NCBI RefSeq assembly: GCF_052324685.1
Contig: NW_027506904.1
Coordinates: forward strand, 532,001-596,000
From: Brachyhypopomus gauderio
Taxonomy: Eukaryota; Chordata; Actinopteri; Gymnotiformes; Hypopomidae
Reading direction: 5' to 3'
Length of the DNA stretch: 64,000 nt
The notes under the pieces are model-generated. The model saw only the letters and a list, made by a program, of their open reading frames with translations. It was not told the DNA's origin and searched no databases. Positions 46,092 to 58,140 of this stretch are shown one piece after another (the stretch's first letter is position 1; every line of letters begins with the position of its first letter). Made by a program: the position numbers and the translations under genes.

Positions 46092-47101
46092 CAGGCGTAC
46101 TCAACTAAATTTGTCCGCGGTCCAATTTTGGCAGATACCTGTGACCTGAGGTCCGGTGCGGCGGGGGTGGCGAACGTAAGTTGTTGAGCGGGGGAGGGGG
46201 CGGGGGGGGGGGGGTGCGAACGGTGGAGGCGTTTATACTTTCGCGAGCGTTACTGCAGTGTTCTCCGAAATGATAGGCGTTTTGTCCGAAACGATATGTG
46301 GTAGAAACACCCCTCAAAACAGGGGAATTAACATTTACCTGACCAATTTTAATGTTGCTATATGTTTCGGGTTTGAAAAGTGCTGGAATTTAGGTTAAAG
46401 TACTTTAAAATGCTTGAAATTGTAACTACTTGGTTTCACAACAAATAGCTGTCTGACTGAATAGTTCTCTTGTATTAGGTTAACAAATACGAGCCTCTTG
46501 TAATTCCAGGACGAAACATGAGAGAACGTGAAGACGTGAAGATTGGGCGTTTTTTAAATAAACAACCATTAAATAATGTGATAAAAAGCGAATTATTTCG
46601 AGTATATGTATAAATATTTAACGTAATTATGTTTAACATGCTGGGAAATATTGAAATGGACCTTGAAAGTGACGTACAAGTGCTTTAATTCCACCTTATA
46701 AAGGTGTATGAACCCTGAAAACGTGACTTTGTTCATTGCGCTGAAGCGCGGCGCGAAGTTACAAAATTCGGGAGGTGCACGACCTCTCGAACCGACAGCG
46801 CGCGAGGCACTCGCGCACACGCGGAGCCACAGCGATTACGTAATTTTTGCCGCGCGGACCCTCGCGCCGCTCGCGAAGCGTCAACCAGGCAGGCTTGTTG
46901 TTGAGCGGGGTGGCGAACGTAAATTGTTGAGCGGGGGTGACAAACGTAACACTCGTGACGGAGTGTTTTGTCAATAGCCCTGAAATAAATGCTACGGTTT
47001 TGTTTTGGTCCGTATCCAGTTAATCAGGAATGAGATTGGGTCCGGACAGGACTGCGTTCGGGTCCGGATCCGGACCGCGGTCCGCCAGTTGAGTACCCCT
47101 G
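46092..47101. mobile_element. hAT element, 8-bp TSD CTATAGAC
   Basis: The left end CAGGCGTACTCAACTAAATT and the right end CCGCCAGTTGAGTACCCCTG are inverted repeats, extended by GTCCGCGGTCC/GGACCGCGGTCC. Perfect 8-bp target copies CTATAGAC lie at 46084-46091 and 47102-47109. It carries no transposase. A second element seems inserted inside (46228-46886). Confidence 0.93.
46228..46886. mobile_element. Nested GTTTATACTT-family element
   Basis: It begins GCGTTTATACTTTCGCGAGC and ends GCTCGCGAAGCGTCAACC, an approximate inverted repeat. The interior from 46340 to 46570 matches 58976-59170 (shared TTACCTGACCAATTTTAATG), and the right arm matches 24990-25140 inverted. It interrupts the hAT element at 46092. 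Confidence 0.6.
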
Positions 47102-47410
47102 CTATAGACCATTTGGTGAAAGAGTGGAACAGAACTGAGAAAGGCAAACTAACTCTACCCAGTCCAACAATTTTCCTTCAATGAGATTCATATAAAAAAA
47201 TTATTTTTTGATAGACTAGCTCAATGAATACATTTAAAAGAGAATATTTCCTAAAGGGGTTATGTTACCTGTACATGTACCGGATCCAGAGAGCAGGTGA
47301 AACGCACCTTAAGTCGGGCCAGTGACAAATAAGGATTGGTATGACCTCCAAATCACAAATATATTTAAAGCACAAATATGCTTTAAACATGTTAAAACAA
47401 CATGCTAGAT

Positions 47411-47582
47411 CAGGGGTGGCCAACCCGCGGCTCGCGAGCCGCATGCGGCTCTTTGCCTGGTTTCATGCGGCTCCCCAGCCCCCCCTGCTCAACAGATTAC
47501 ACTCGCCCATGTACGATGTGGCTCTTTGCCGTAACACAGTAAGAAAAGTGGCTCTTGGTCTATGACGGGTTGGCCACCTCTG
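47411..47582. mobile_element. 172-bp hAT MITE, 8-bp TSD TGCTAGAT
   Basis: CAGGGGTGGCCAACCCGCGG at the left and GGGTTGGCCACCTCTG at the right are inverted repeats. Perfect target copies TGCTAGAT lie at 47403-47410 and 47583-47590. Confidence 0.94.
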
Positions 47583-47689
47583 TGCTAGATGTTTGTTTAG
47601 ATATATAGGTTGCATTTCTGTTGGTGCCATAGCATTTTATATGACATTTCTACCATTTTTAACCAATTAAAGAATCACAGTAACATTCC

Positions 47690-47905
47690 ATCAATCAATC
47701 AAATTTTATTTATATAACACTTTTTACAACAGTTGTTGTCACAAAGCAGCTTTACAAGTGTCCAAGTCCAAGCCCCCAGTGAGCAAGCCAAGGGCGACAG
47801 TGGCAAGGAAAAAATCCCTAAGGGCATGAGGAAGAAACCTTGAGAGCAACCAAGACTCAGGGGGGGAACCCATCCTCCTCTGGCCGACGCCGGTCACCAT
47901 GATAA
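47690..47905. mobile_element. High-copy teleost LINE 3'-end repeat
   Basis: AATCAAATTTTATTTATATA followed by CACAAAGCAGCTTTACAAGT, AAGGGCGACAGTGGCAAGGA and GAAGAAACCTTGAGAGC is a common teleost repeat of LINE 3'-end type, in minus orientation. The family name was not determined. Confidence 0.6.
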
Positions 47906-48369
47906 CATTAAATTGTCAAATGGTGTAACCACAAAAGCATGACAAGTATTAAATTATTCAGCCTTCTAGAAGTTATGTAAGTGTACTGATGAAGTGATTT
48001 TTATGAAATATCATTTGAAATTACATTTAAAATATTTTATTTCTAAACTAAGTTTTAATATGGGTTTTAATATGGGTTTTTGGTGTACTGAACAAGTCAA
48101 TATGCAATAGACATTAATATTTTTTCTCTAATCTTGTGTCAGTTGTTTTAAAATAATTTAAAATTTCATTTTTTACAGTGTAGTACAGTGCTGAAATCAT
48201 ATTCATAATATAATTTGTGCAATATTAGATTTTTATGAGAAACATTGGTTACACCAACTGGTGACAAGCAAACAACAAGCAATTGACAATTTGAATAAAA
48301 AGTTATGAAGTTAAGTGATTTAGGTGTTTTAATAAATGTGATCAAAATCTTATAGATTTTTTTAACACT

Positions 48370-48765
48370 ATATAAAACAATACTCCGGGGTCTCCGGTTT
48401 CCTCCCACAGTCCAAAAACATGGAGATTAGGTAAATTGGCAGTCCCTGATTCCCTTACAAATTCTCCCTGAGTGTGTGTCTTTGTCCCTTCATGTCCAAT
48501 AAAAAGCAGTTGTCTGAGTGTGTGCTTGTATGCCCAGTGGTGGATGGTGCTCTGCCACTAGGGTCTGTCCTCTCTCCCCTTCCTGCACCCCATTCAGTCC
48601 CCCAGGGGGCTGTGGATCCCGGTTGAGAGTACGCTGTGCGCAATTGGCTGCCGCTTCTCGCTGGAGTGTGATTGGTTGTACCTGTGTTAAAACTGTAAAG
48701 CGACCTTGGGTATATAGAAAGGCGCTATATAAGTTGAAGATTCATTCATTCATTCAATGAAGAAA
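48370..48765 (+). mobile_element. L2-type LINE 3' UTR fragment with (ATTC)n tail
   Basis: It contains GTTTCCTCCCACAGTCCAAA and ends CTGTAAAGCGACCTTGGGT, AGGCGCTATATAAGTTGAAG, then ATTCATTCATTC, the standard ending of fish L2-like elements. Confidence 0.7.
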
Positions 48766-49231
48766 TTGATTGCTGATTTCAGTACAGTAAAAACAATTAA
48801 TGCACCTTATTCATCTTATTACATTAAAAACAATCAAATGTAAGACGATATCTAGCAGAGAGAACAAAAACTAAATTCAAATTGTACATACATTGTGCAT
48901 GAGATGTTTTGAACATTCCAAACATCCATATCTAAGTGAGAAAGGTGACAACCCTCTCCTTTTTCTCCTCTGCAATTTTATTTTTGTCTCTCTTCTTGTT
49001 TCTCACACGCACTTTCATTCTTTTCTTTGCTTTGAGTTCATCAACTTTCCATTGCAGCTTTTTTGCCTCATTCTTTCATTCAAGTTCCTTGTTTTTATGA
49101 ACCTTAGCTTCTCCCTTTTCTTCAGCACTGCTCAATGTTTGCTGGTACTTTTCTGCACTACTCTCACATGAGTGGAGGATGTCTGTGGTCTCTTTAAACT
49201 TGGCTGCACATAGTCATGATCAGCAACATAC

Positions 49232-49912
49232 CAGTGGGGAACCGTCAGGGCCCTCTACGCCCTCTCAGAGGGCCTAAAATATTCTTAAAACATTATATAT
49301 ATATATATAATTATCCAATTTTATTTTATCTACTTACAGTTTTACAATTGACATCTAAACAATTACAAAATTATAAGCAAATAAAATATTCACCCGTGTC
49401 TATTCAATCTGTGTTGGAAGGTGAGGGGTTAAGTGGAAGCCTGTGAGCCTGTGTCTCCCCCTATCAGGACTGTGATGCCCGCTGTTCGTTTACAGAGGGC
49501 CTGGCAGTTATAATTCAGCGCAATACCAGTTTCAAATGACAGTAAAATTGACCAATCATATCTTCCCTCTTAATGGGCGGGCTTAACTGTATGATAATTT
49601 CCGCCCGCTGTGGCGACGCTAGCTGTCGTTAGCCTACCCCGCTAGCTAGTTTCGATTCGGCCCTTTGACGTCCTCATTTACATATTCCGCTTCCGAGAAC
49701 CACGGAGCTGTGAAACCTTATTTTGTTTGGAAACTTATTTTGCTTAACAAGTTATCTAGTACAAATGTTATTGTTTATTGCGTTTCTAAAGCTATACTGT
49801 CATCTCGGTTTTTTCTTTATTCTTTAGTGCAGTTTATTAGGAGAGGAAAAAAAATTTCGGGGGGTGGGGGGGGTGTAGCGAGCCCAGGTTTAATGGTCAC
49901 GGTTCGCTACTG
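49232..49912. mobile_element. hAT-type element, 8-bp TSD CAACATAC
   Basis: The left end CAGTGGGGAACCGTCAGG and the right end CACGGTTCGCTACTG form an imperfect inverted repeat. Perfect target copies CAACATAC lie at 49224-49231 and 49913-49920. No transposase frame. Confidence 0.92.
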
Positions 49913-49920
49913 CAACATAC

Positions 49921-50455
49921 ACTATGGGCTCTGGAGGGCCATTATAAGCTGCTCATCTGCTGTTGAATGCAGTGATAGAGGTGTAAGGTTCAAATCTTCA
50001 GCAAGCACAATTTTTGTCTTCTCTTCTCTCTGTACTGCCTCTGATACTGCTTCCACTCTTCCCACATCTGCACCTGTGTTTCCCTGGGCAGATCTGTGAC
50101 TGGATGTTTGTGATCTTTCCCTGTCTCTCTCTTTGATAGCTAAAGTACAGAAGATGACTGAAACTGACAGGGCATTCATTTTGACTTCAAACCTCTCAAT
50201 AAAACTACCCTTTTAGGATATCTACATTACTGATTTCACTTTCTTATGAAACACTAGTATGTGTATGTGAGGGTGTATGTAGTGTATCTTTGCCTTATTT
50301 TAGCCAACTAATTTGCCCTTGCAGCAGGATCGGCACGCGCTCTGTGGTGAGCCAATTCTTCTTTACTTGTAAGAGGCATCTCTATTAGAAGAGGAGAGTT
50401 TGTTGTTTGCATACACAGGTTTCCACCTACATACTTCTTGTTTATGTGCACTAAC
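49921..50455. other. Intergenic, nothing recognised
   Basis: No conserved exons or repeat ends seen. Confidence 0.4.
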
Positions 50456-50458
50456 TAC

Positions 50459-51838
50459 ACTGTAAAAAATTGCTGTAGTTTTTACAGTAATATACTGTTT
50501 TACATTTTTACAATCTGTAATTGTATTTTAAAGTGCATCGTGGTTGCGAAAAAAAATATACAGGAAATAACAGTAAAGGATGAGCACAAACGCAGGCAGG
50601 GTCGTGTACAGTAATGCACTGTAAAAGTCTTGAATGGATTGCGCGGGAAGACAGGAGAACAGAAAAGAAGACAGCCTGAAGAACGCCATTTTTCATACGG
50701 CACTGCTGGTAAGTTCAAGTTTATATTACTTAAAAGTCACATCTAGCTGGCAAAATATGATAACCTACGAATAATATACGGACAGCTAGTCAGTATTTAC
50801 CTTGTAAAAATAAACTGTGGACAATATTACTCATAAATGTTGCTTATGGACACCGTTACCTTGTTAAGATTAGCCAATTTGTGTCAAGTGTTTTTACCCC
50901 AGAGGACGTATCTCGCTCAATTATCGGCTACTCGCTAGGCTACTCTTCTCCTGGAGTTACAACTCTACCAGCACAAACATCTTCATAGTTACTGTGTGTC
51001 GACATTGTGAAAAGGCTTTATTTTCTTGAGCCAACATTACATCTTTCAACAGCAATTTATAGTTTCAAGTTCATTTTTAAAACGAGGCTAAGTGTTTAAC
51101 GTTAGCTTAATTTATTCCCTGTCGACCAGCTAGTGCTAAATGTGTGAGGTGGTTCTTCGGTTAAATACAAAATGGGTTCCAAAATGGCTTAATTCTTTAT
51201 TTGCTCCGTGATAATGGAAATAGTTTACCAACCAGGTTAGTGCTCTCGTTTATAGATAAGTTTACAACGACATTTGGCATTCAGTTATAGAAGGTGCGCG
51301 ACTGCATGTGTTTTTTTAAAGCGTCGTGTGGTAAGATTTGAACTAGTTTCAGCTTGTATTGTATTTTTATTTAATGATAAGTTTGAATGTGTGGGTGGTC
51401 ATAGTTAAAGCTTGCTCCTTCGTTTTTTCCAGACTGAACCAACTAAAGCATCGTGTTCCTCTTCTCTGCGTTTTTATTTTATTTTGTAGTGCTGTGGCCA
51501 TTTTATTCCTGGTAGTAGCTACTTGTTAACATGCTGTTCAGTGGAGAAGTGTTAAATTTTGAGAACTACTAGTTCTACATGCTGCATGTATGAGGCTAAC
51601 TAGCAAAGATGTATCACTGTAAAGTTTGTAACTATGAACTATGTAACTATTTGTATAGAACTATATAACTATTTGTAACTGCCCTTTTGCTTGTGGTGTA
51701 CCTGAGTGTTCCAGAGCATTCAGAAAATGTGCAGCATTCAAATCTATACGCATCTATACAGAGATAATAAGAGTTATCAAAGATCTCTAAGATCTCAAAG
51801 ATCTTAGGAGTTCTACATATGAACAAATTCATAGAACA
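50459..51838 (+). other. Possible 5' part of a transposon-borne zinc-finger gene
   Basis: It starts with CACTGTAAAAAATTGCTGTA, the same kind of end seen at 52449, 54488 and (inverted) 63577. A possible leader exon ends at a donor-like GGTAAGTTC near 50709. No coding sequence was recognised before the zinc-finger frame at 51839. The link between the two is speculative. Confidence 0.3.
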
Positions 51839-52448
51839 TTGATTTGCCAGATTGAGTTTTGTCAAAATACATTTACAAATTTGAAAGAGTTTGTTAATCA
51901 TTTGAAAAGTCATATACAAGAAGGCAGAAAAATAAAATGTCCTTTTAGGGGTTGTGAGAAGGAATTTGGTGTCAAATACACATTTGCATCTCATATCTCA
52001 AGAACACATAGAAACAGTTCATCGGTGCATGTACATGAAACACTCTTTGAAAGTCCTCACCAAAACGTGGGTCAGTCTTCCTGTACTACAACTGATATTG
52101 TCGAGGAGTTTGAGCCAGAGGAACCCTTAGACAAAGAGCTTTTTTTGAAGAATCTGTCTGTTTTATTTGAAACTTCAGGCAAAACTACTTTTACCTGCAT
52201 CAGTCATTCAGACTATCATTGAAGAGTTCCAGGAAATTTATGACCTTGCTCAGTCAGATGTCTTTTCAAAACTAAAACAGAAATTGTCTGTACTTGGGGT
52301 GTCTAACACCACCATTACAAATGTGATCGATGAACTCAAAAGGGAAGATGTATTTAGACAAGGCAATTGTATTTTATGCACTGATCAGCGCCGGAAGACA
52401 GTTTTTAAAACTGGCTTCAATTATGTAGAACCACAGCCCTTGTATCTA
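51839..52448 (+). pseudogene. Broken C2H2 zinc-finger gene of a multicopy fish family
   Basis: The first frame (from 51839) holds two C2H2 fingers, C-x4-C-x12-H-x3-H (CQIEFC...HLKSH) and C-x4-C-x12-H-x4-H (CPFRGC...HISRTH), then an acidic linker. Near 52165 the conserved text LFLKNLSVLF is cut by a frameshift. It continues in another frame as LKLQAKLLLPASVIQTIIEE and a helical region ending VEPQPLYLHC, where a CACTGTAAAAA-type element begins (52449). I recall such ZnF-plus-helical proteins as multicopy, probably transposon-associated, in fish; function unknown. Frameshift and truncation make it non-functional as it stands, unless the shift is a sequence error. Confidence 0.65.
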
Positions 52449-52790
52449 CACTGTAAAAAAAATCCGTTAAATTTACGGTAAAAGACTGGCAGCTGTGGTT
52501 GCCAGAACTTTACCGTAAAAAAAGGTGACAATGTAAAAAAACACTACGCTATCTTTTTTGACAACTGTAAATTTCATCATTTAGAACTGTTCTTTTTATG
52601 GAAAATGACTTTACAGGTTACAATAATACACTGTAAAAAAACGGTGACAATGTAAAAAACACTACAGTATCTTTTTTGACAACCGTAAATTTAATCATTT
52701 AGAACTGTTCTTTTTACGGAAAATGACTTTACAGCTTACAATAATACACTGTAAAATCAACAACTTTTAAAAATAAACCTATTTACGGTG
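52449..52790. mobile_element. CACTGTAAAAA MITE with 118-bp tandem duplication
   Basis: It begins CACTGTAAAAAAAATCCGTT. The segment from about 52520 to 52637 (GACAATGTAAAAAA, CTATCTTTTTTGACAA, TTTAGAACTGTTCTTTTT) is repeated at about 52638-52755 with few changes; each copy ends in AATACACTGTAAAA. ACGGTAAA/TTTACCGT pairs would form hairpins. The superfamily (CACTA/EnSpm-like) is only suggested by the ends. Confidence 0.6.
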
Positions 52791-52840
52791 AATAATTTTA
52801 AAAACAACTGTTTATCTCTATGATGAACACATTACAACCA

Positions 52841-53770
52841 TGTTATGGGCATCTGCGTTATCAAGTCAGACCTGTTAATTCAGATTGCTTACTGCTGCGT
52901 CTCGTTTGGCACCGGGTTGTGTGTCTAGGCTCTCTAACGGGGCGTGGTATGGGTCTTAAAATCGGGACATCGCGCACTGGTACGAAAGGCTAGACTTGCA
53001 GACAGACTCGCAGAGCCTCGCAGACAGCTATTGACCATGTGCGTTATGATCCGTGAGAACATTTTATTGTAAATCGCGCTAAGAGTGGTTACTTGACAGA
53101 TTTCTATCCAGCGCGTTATGAGCCGTGAGAACATTTTATTGTATCTCGCGCTAAGAGTGTTTACTTGCCAGGTTTCCATCCAGCGCGTTATGAGTTGTGA
53201 GAAATCGTAGCGCGCGTTAAGAGAGTTTCCTTGATTGATCTTGACTAAGTGCGTTGTGAGTTGTGAAATCCTTGATTGTAGCACGACGCGTAGACTATGA
53301 TCAACTGTCGTTTTATGGACGCGCCAAGAGACGTGATTTTAGTAGCGCGTGACGAGATGGGCATGTTGACGGCAAATAGACTGAGACACTTTATTGTTTG
53401 TTTGGTTGGTGTTTGTATGTAATGTTGTTGGTTCGTACTTTCTTATATGTGGACAGTTTAGTTGGGCCCTTACACTACATTCACGTAGGGGAACCCTTTG
53501 TTAACACACTAGTTTAGGGGCACGTGCCATGTATGTATGTTATTGAGGTTAGGTTTGGTCAGGTAGGTTAGTGGTCTTATTTTTGTTTCTTTCCTTTGGC
53601 ACGGTCCTCAGTCCACTTATAAGAAGTGTTTGTTTGTCTATTGTTCAACACTAAGTAAAACGTGGAAATTGAAACCTTGTGTCTGTGTCCTAGTTCTGAC
53701 AGTTCACCTCTACCCCTCCGTGTCTTTCTTTGTTCGTTCGCCCCTACCTAGACAGGGGCGGGTCGTAACA
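52841..53770. mobile_element. Probable solo LTR, 4-bp TSD ACCA
   Basis: It begins TGTTATGGGC and ends GGTCGTAACA, so the ends are TGTTA...TAACA. ACCA flanks both sides (52837-52840, 53771-53774). It interrupts the MITE-like sequence described at 52449. The right part (GACAGGGGCGGGTCGTAACA) resembles fish LTR-retrotransposon ends. No internal coding region or second LTR is present. It contains the tandem repeat at 53038. Confidence 0.65.
53038..53275. repeat. ~72-bp tandem repeat inside the LTR
   Basis: Three to four copies of a unit containing GCGTTATGAKCCGTGAGAAC, ATTTTATTGTA, CGCGCTAAGAGTG and TTGCCAGGTTTCCATCC; the last copies are degenerate. Confidence 0.75.
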
Positions 53771-54110
53771 ACCATTATTATTTTACAGTATTTGATTGTA
53801 AAGTCCAACTTCACAGTAAATTACTGGCAGGCCGCCATCACTAGGGCCTCCCAGTTGTTGCCACCAATGATCTATATTATTATCTATAATATGGATCATT
53901 GGTTGCCACATTTTAAGGCAACAAGGCACTTTTATTTTGCCTTAGCAACGTAATCACGAATGAAGCCGTAATCACGCATATTAAACAAAATACGTGAAAC
54001 ATGAGGGCAGGTCATTAGCACTGTAACATTACACAAACACGGTAGGTAGAGTCAGACAATGTACAACTACATAAACTAATACAGGGAGACTTTAACAAAA
54101 CATATAATCA
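53771..54110. other. Repeat-like sequence continuing the interrupted element
   Basis: The sequence after the LTR (ACCATTATTATTTTACAGTA) probably continues the element interrupted by it. It includes a short palindrome (ATGATCTATATTATTATCTATAATATGGATCAT near 53867, arms of about ten bases). No gene seen. Confidence 0.4.
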
Positions 54111-54112
54111 AA

Positions 54113-54360
54113 TCAGGGTACCCGCGGGTCCTTAAAAAGTCTTAAAATGTCTTAAATTTAGTTTTCCATATTCAAAGCCTAAAAATGTCTTAAAATGTCT
54201 GGAATTTTATGAGGGGAGGCAATAAATTATTATAAGTGTGTGTTGTTCAGTTGTTCTGGCGCGATGTGAACTTTGCCGAATCTAGCGCTAGGACCATGCA
54301 GAAAATAACCGCTCCAGGGTCCTAGTGCTAGATTCCTAGCGTTGGAGTATACGGCCTCAA
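54113..54360. mobile_element. Partial hAT-like MITE end
   Basis: CAGGGTACCCGCGGGTCCTT followed by AAAAAGTCTTAAAATGTCTT is a familiar fish MITE end. I could not find the matching right end, so it is listed as partial. Confidence 0.45.
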
Positions 54361-54559
54361 CAACGTCAACTATTTTTGTTCGCCAACACCCCCCACGACT
54401 TACTAGCGTGCGAACGCCTTACTAACGCGTGTGAACGAGATAATGAACGCGTGCGAACGAGATAATTAAGTATTACTTTATATAAAGCCACACTGTAGAA
54501 AAAGTCGTAAAAAAACGGTAACATGTCCGGCAGCAAAAGTTGCCAGTTACAGTAAAATA

Positions 54560-55985
54560 CCACACATAATTCAACAATGAATTACTGTAAAATAACAGAT
54601 TTTCCCTGTATTTCTTTTAATTTCACTGCCAAATTTGAGTAAAATTACAAATTTTCGTTGTAAGAAAACACAGCTAGAATGTTAAAATAACAGCATAATT
54701 AGGTTACTTCATGGTATTATTTAAACGATCTACAAATGAACTTGTCAAAGTACAGAGGTAATCTGAATATATGTTCATATCCTATAAACTTACAGTGGAT
54801 AACTGTTAAATGTTGGTTGATCAACGCACAAACTCTTACAATGTACTGTTTATCAATGAGATTTCAACATTAAAATAATTGGATTCTGCTTTTTAAATAC
54901 ACAAAAATAATGTAAAATTATATATTTTTAACCCTATATAAAAGTAGTTTCAAAAGTTATGTGTTTAATTTAACATCCAATGGTCCAATAAATATGCTAC
55001 TCTTTCCTATTAATCTACGGTGCTTGGGATGTATTAACATCTTAAGTTTCTGTTAAAACTACCAATATTACAATACATTTCTGTAAACATAAATATTTTT
55101 GTGGTTATTTTGGTCATTAAATTCCAGCTTGTAAAATGTTCATGTAGTTACCTTTTTATTTCAGCAGATAAAAGAATGGTGTACTTAAATTAACAAACAA
55201 CATTTAAAACAATGTCAAAACATTAACCAAAACAATAAAAGCAATAATAAAAGCCATAATACATACTTTCAATCTCTTTATTTTGACAGTTGAACTTCAA
55301 CAATCATGACAACTGAACTGACTCTAAAAAAATATAAAAAACACAAAAAGATGGTTACTATGGATTTTTACAATGTTCTCGAAGTTGAAAAGATTTATAT
55401 TAAATGGGATTCTAAAATATAAACAATAATGTGACTAACAGCACTAGTTATCCTATATCATTATCAGTTTATTGTGTAGCATGGACTGTAGCAGCACGTG
55501 CCAATTAAAAGATTCAGATTAGGATTGCTTGGGAAAAATGTTTCTGTTTCATTTACACACCCAGTAGAAAATGAACAACTTGAAAAATTTAGCTACACTG
55601 AATATGCATCTACAACGAGAACTTTTAATTGGCTAATACAAAGCACAAGGGCCAATCACAGAATCTAATACTTCAATAATCGTTACAGATCATAAAAGGG
55701 CTTACACACAGTTGTTTAAGGCATTTTCAACAGTAACAGTAAGATGGTAAGGGTGCTGAAATTATTTTAAGAATTGCGCCTAGCTATATGAAACGATTAC
55801 ATCAAATATCTCCTAGAACAACATCACTTCATTATCACTGTGCACTCACTGTTAGCTGTCACTACATAACAGTTTATCATTAACTTTATCAAAAAAGATG
55901 TCGTATTAGGACACACCCAGAAGGAAGAAAATTCCATAACTCCAGGTTTTGAACATTATGGCAGTTTCTCTCAATGATCTTGTTG
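54560..55985. other. AT-rich sequence without recognised genes
   Basis: No conserved coding sequence. Repeated motifs such as TTACTGTAAAATAACAG resemble those near 63530, which may mean both are parts of one larger element. Confidence 0.4.
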
Positions 55986-55991
55986 GGCATC

Positions 55992-56463
55992 TGTCACGTA
56001 GGGCTACGCCCCCTCTCCTAGCTGTCACTCCAGTTTCCCTGTTTTTCGTGTCTGTAGTTCCTTGCCGGTTAGTCCCGCTCAGCTTGTCTGTTTCTATGGT
56101 TTCCCATTGTCTTCCACACCCTTGTCATCAGTGTTGTCACCTGGTCCTAGTCTAGTCCTGTGTATTTATAGTCCTTGTATTTCCCATGTCTGGTTATCGG
56201 TTGTTTTGTGCATTCATGTTCCTTGTGATCTCTAACGTTCGTAGTTTTCCATTTCATGTCTCATTGTTTTCCCCATGATCTCCGTGTGTTCCTGCCTGGT
56301 CCGTGAGTCCTCCTAGTTGTGTTTGTAATTCATTTCCGGATTGCCTGCCCGTTTTGACCCGCGCCTGTTACCTTGACCACGTCTTTGGAATTCCTTAGAA
56401 TAAATCTCGCTCTCCTCAGCGTTTGTGTCCGCCTCCCTGTTCTGCCTCGCGCAGATCGTTACA
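55992..56463 (+). mobile_element. Solo LTR (Gypsy-type), 5-bp TSD GCATC
   Basis: It begins TGTCACGTAGGGCTACGCC and ends GCAGATCGTTACA. Perfect 5-bp target copies GCATC lie at 55987-55991 and 56464-56468. Inside are a TATA-like GTGTATTTATAG and a poly(A) signal GAATAAATC, in the order expected for an LTR read on the plus strand. No internal region remains, so it probably arose by LTR-LTR recombination. Confidence 0.9.
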
Positions 56464-56989
56464 GCATCATTAAACCAGTGCCCACTGCCGCATCTGTGAA
56501 AAGAGAAAATCAAATGTTCGTTTTAACCTGCAACCTGTAGGCTATATAGTAATTCTGGGACATCGTGTGCACTTTTTAATCAATTTAGAATGCATAACAT
56601 TGTAACGTAAAATGCAAAACAATTCTGAAATCACAATAACCCCAAATATCAGACAGTTTTGATTGACATCCAGGAAGATACGAGGCATGTTGGTCAGAAT
56701 TGGGCCTGATTTTGGCAGCTGTGTATGGTTTTGACTCGTACCTACATTTTTACAGGGCTTGCAGCTGTAGCGTTCTTGCCCCATTATTCAGTTTCTAAAG
56801 TAAACTCATCCATTTCTGACCAGGCTTTTATTGGAGTTTGTGATTACTTAAAGTGGAACAACTTTCAAAAGTAACTGCACATAAGCTCATCATGGGACCA
56901 TTTAAAAGTCATACAAATGTTTGTATACATAACCAGAGAACATAGCTGTTTATCAAGTTAAGTAGTGAAATAGTATTACTCATACTGGT

Positions 56990-58140
56990 GCCTTGATTTG
57001 TGTGCACATACTAGTCTTGAAAGAGGTGTTAGCAAAGAACATAGTAGAGGTGAAACAAGTGTAGATAGGGTGATGTGTCTGAAGATAGAAGTAGAAGGTC
57101 TGACATTGAATGTTGCCAGTGGTTATGCTCCACAGGTTGGATGTGAGGAAGAGGAAAAAGAGAAGTTTTGGAAGGATCTAGATGAAGTGAAAGTATTCCC
57201 AGTGAGGAGAGAGTGGTGATTGTAACAGACCTATATGGACATGGTGAAGGAAACAGATGATGAGGAAGCAATGGGTAGGTTTGGTGTCAAGGAAAGGAAC
57301 CAGGAAGGACAGATAGTGGTGGATTCTGCCAAGAGGATGGAAATGGCTGTAGTCAACACTTATTTCCAAAAAGGAACATAGGGTGACCTATGAGAGTGGA
57401 GGGAGGAGTACACAAGTAGACTACATTCTGTGTAGAAGACGAAACACGACAGGAGACTATAAGATTGTGACAGGAGAGAGCGTGGCCAAACAGCATCGTA
57501 TGGTGGTGTGTAGAATTATGTAAAAAAAAAACGTCAAACCAGAGAAGACCAAATGGAAACTGAAGAAGGAAGGAATGTGGTAAAGAGTTAATAGAGGAGC
57601 TGTTAAAGGTGCTGGTTAGACTTGTTAAGGATAGGAATGGTAATGTTTTAACAAGTGAGGAGAGTGTGATGAGAAGATGGAAGGAGTACTTTGAGGAGCT
57701 AATAAATGAAGAGAATGAAATGGAACAAAGAGTAGAGTTTGGAAAGTTTTGGAGGGGATGAAGAAGGGAAGGCAGATGGACCTGATGGCATACCAGTGGA
57801 GGTACGGAAATCTCTAGGAGAGATAGCAGTGAGGACTTTGACTCAACTATTCAATGGTATGGTTGAGAGTGAGAAAATGCCAGAGGAATGGAGGAGAGGT
57901 GTGCTGGTACCCATTTTTAAGAACAAGGGTGATGTACAGAGTTGTAACAACTACAATGGAATTACGTTGATGAGCCACACATTGAAGATCTGGGAGAAAC
58001 TAGTAGAAGCTAGACTTAGACAAGAGGGAACTATTTGTGAGCAGCAGGGTGTCATGCCAAGAAAGAGCACCACAGATGCCAACTTTGCTTTGAGGATGGA
58101 CAAGTACCGGTAGGGTCAGAAAGAACTCCACTGAGTGCTG
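56990..58140 (+). mobile_element. RTE-like LINE relic (endonuclease and RT parts)
   Basis: Plus-strand frames show endonuclease-type text (LTLNVASGYAPQVG at about 57100, later STQVDYILCRRR) and reverse-transcriptase text from 57739 (DGPDGIPVEVRKSLGEIAV, MPEEWRRGVLVPIFKNKGD, MSHTLKIWEKLVEARLR, MPRKSTTDANFAL). The frames are broken by stops and shifts and the catalytic YxDD part is missing after 58110. The clade is from recall of fish RTE-type ORFs. Confidence 0.75.
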
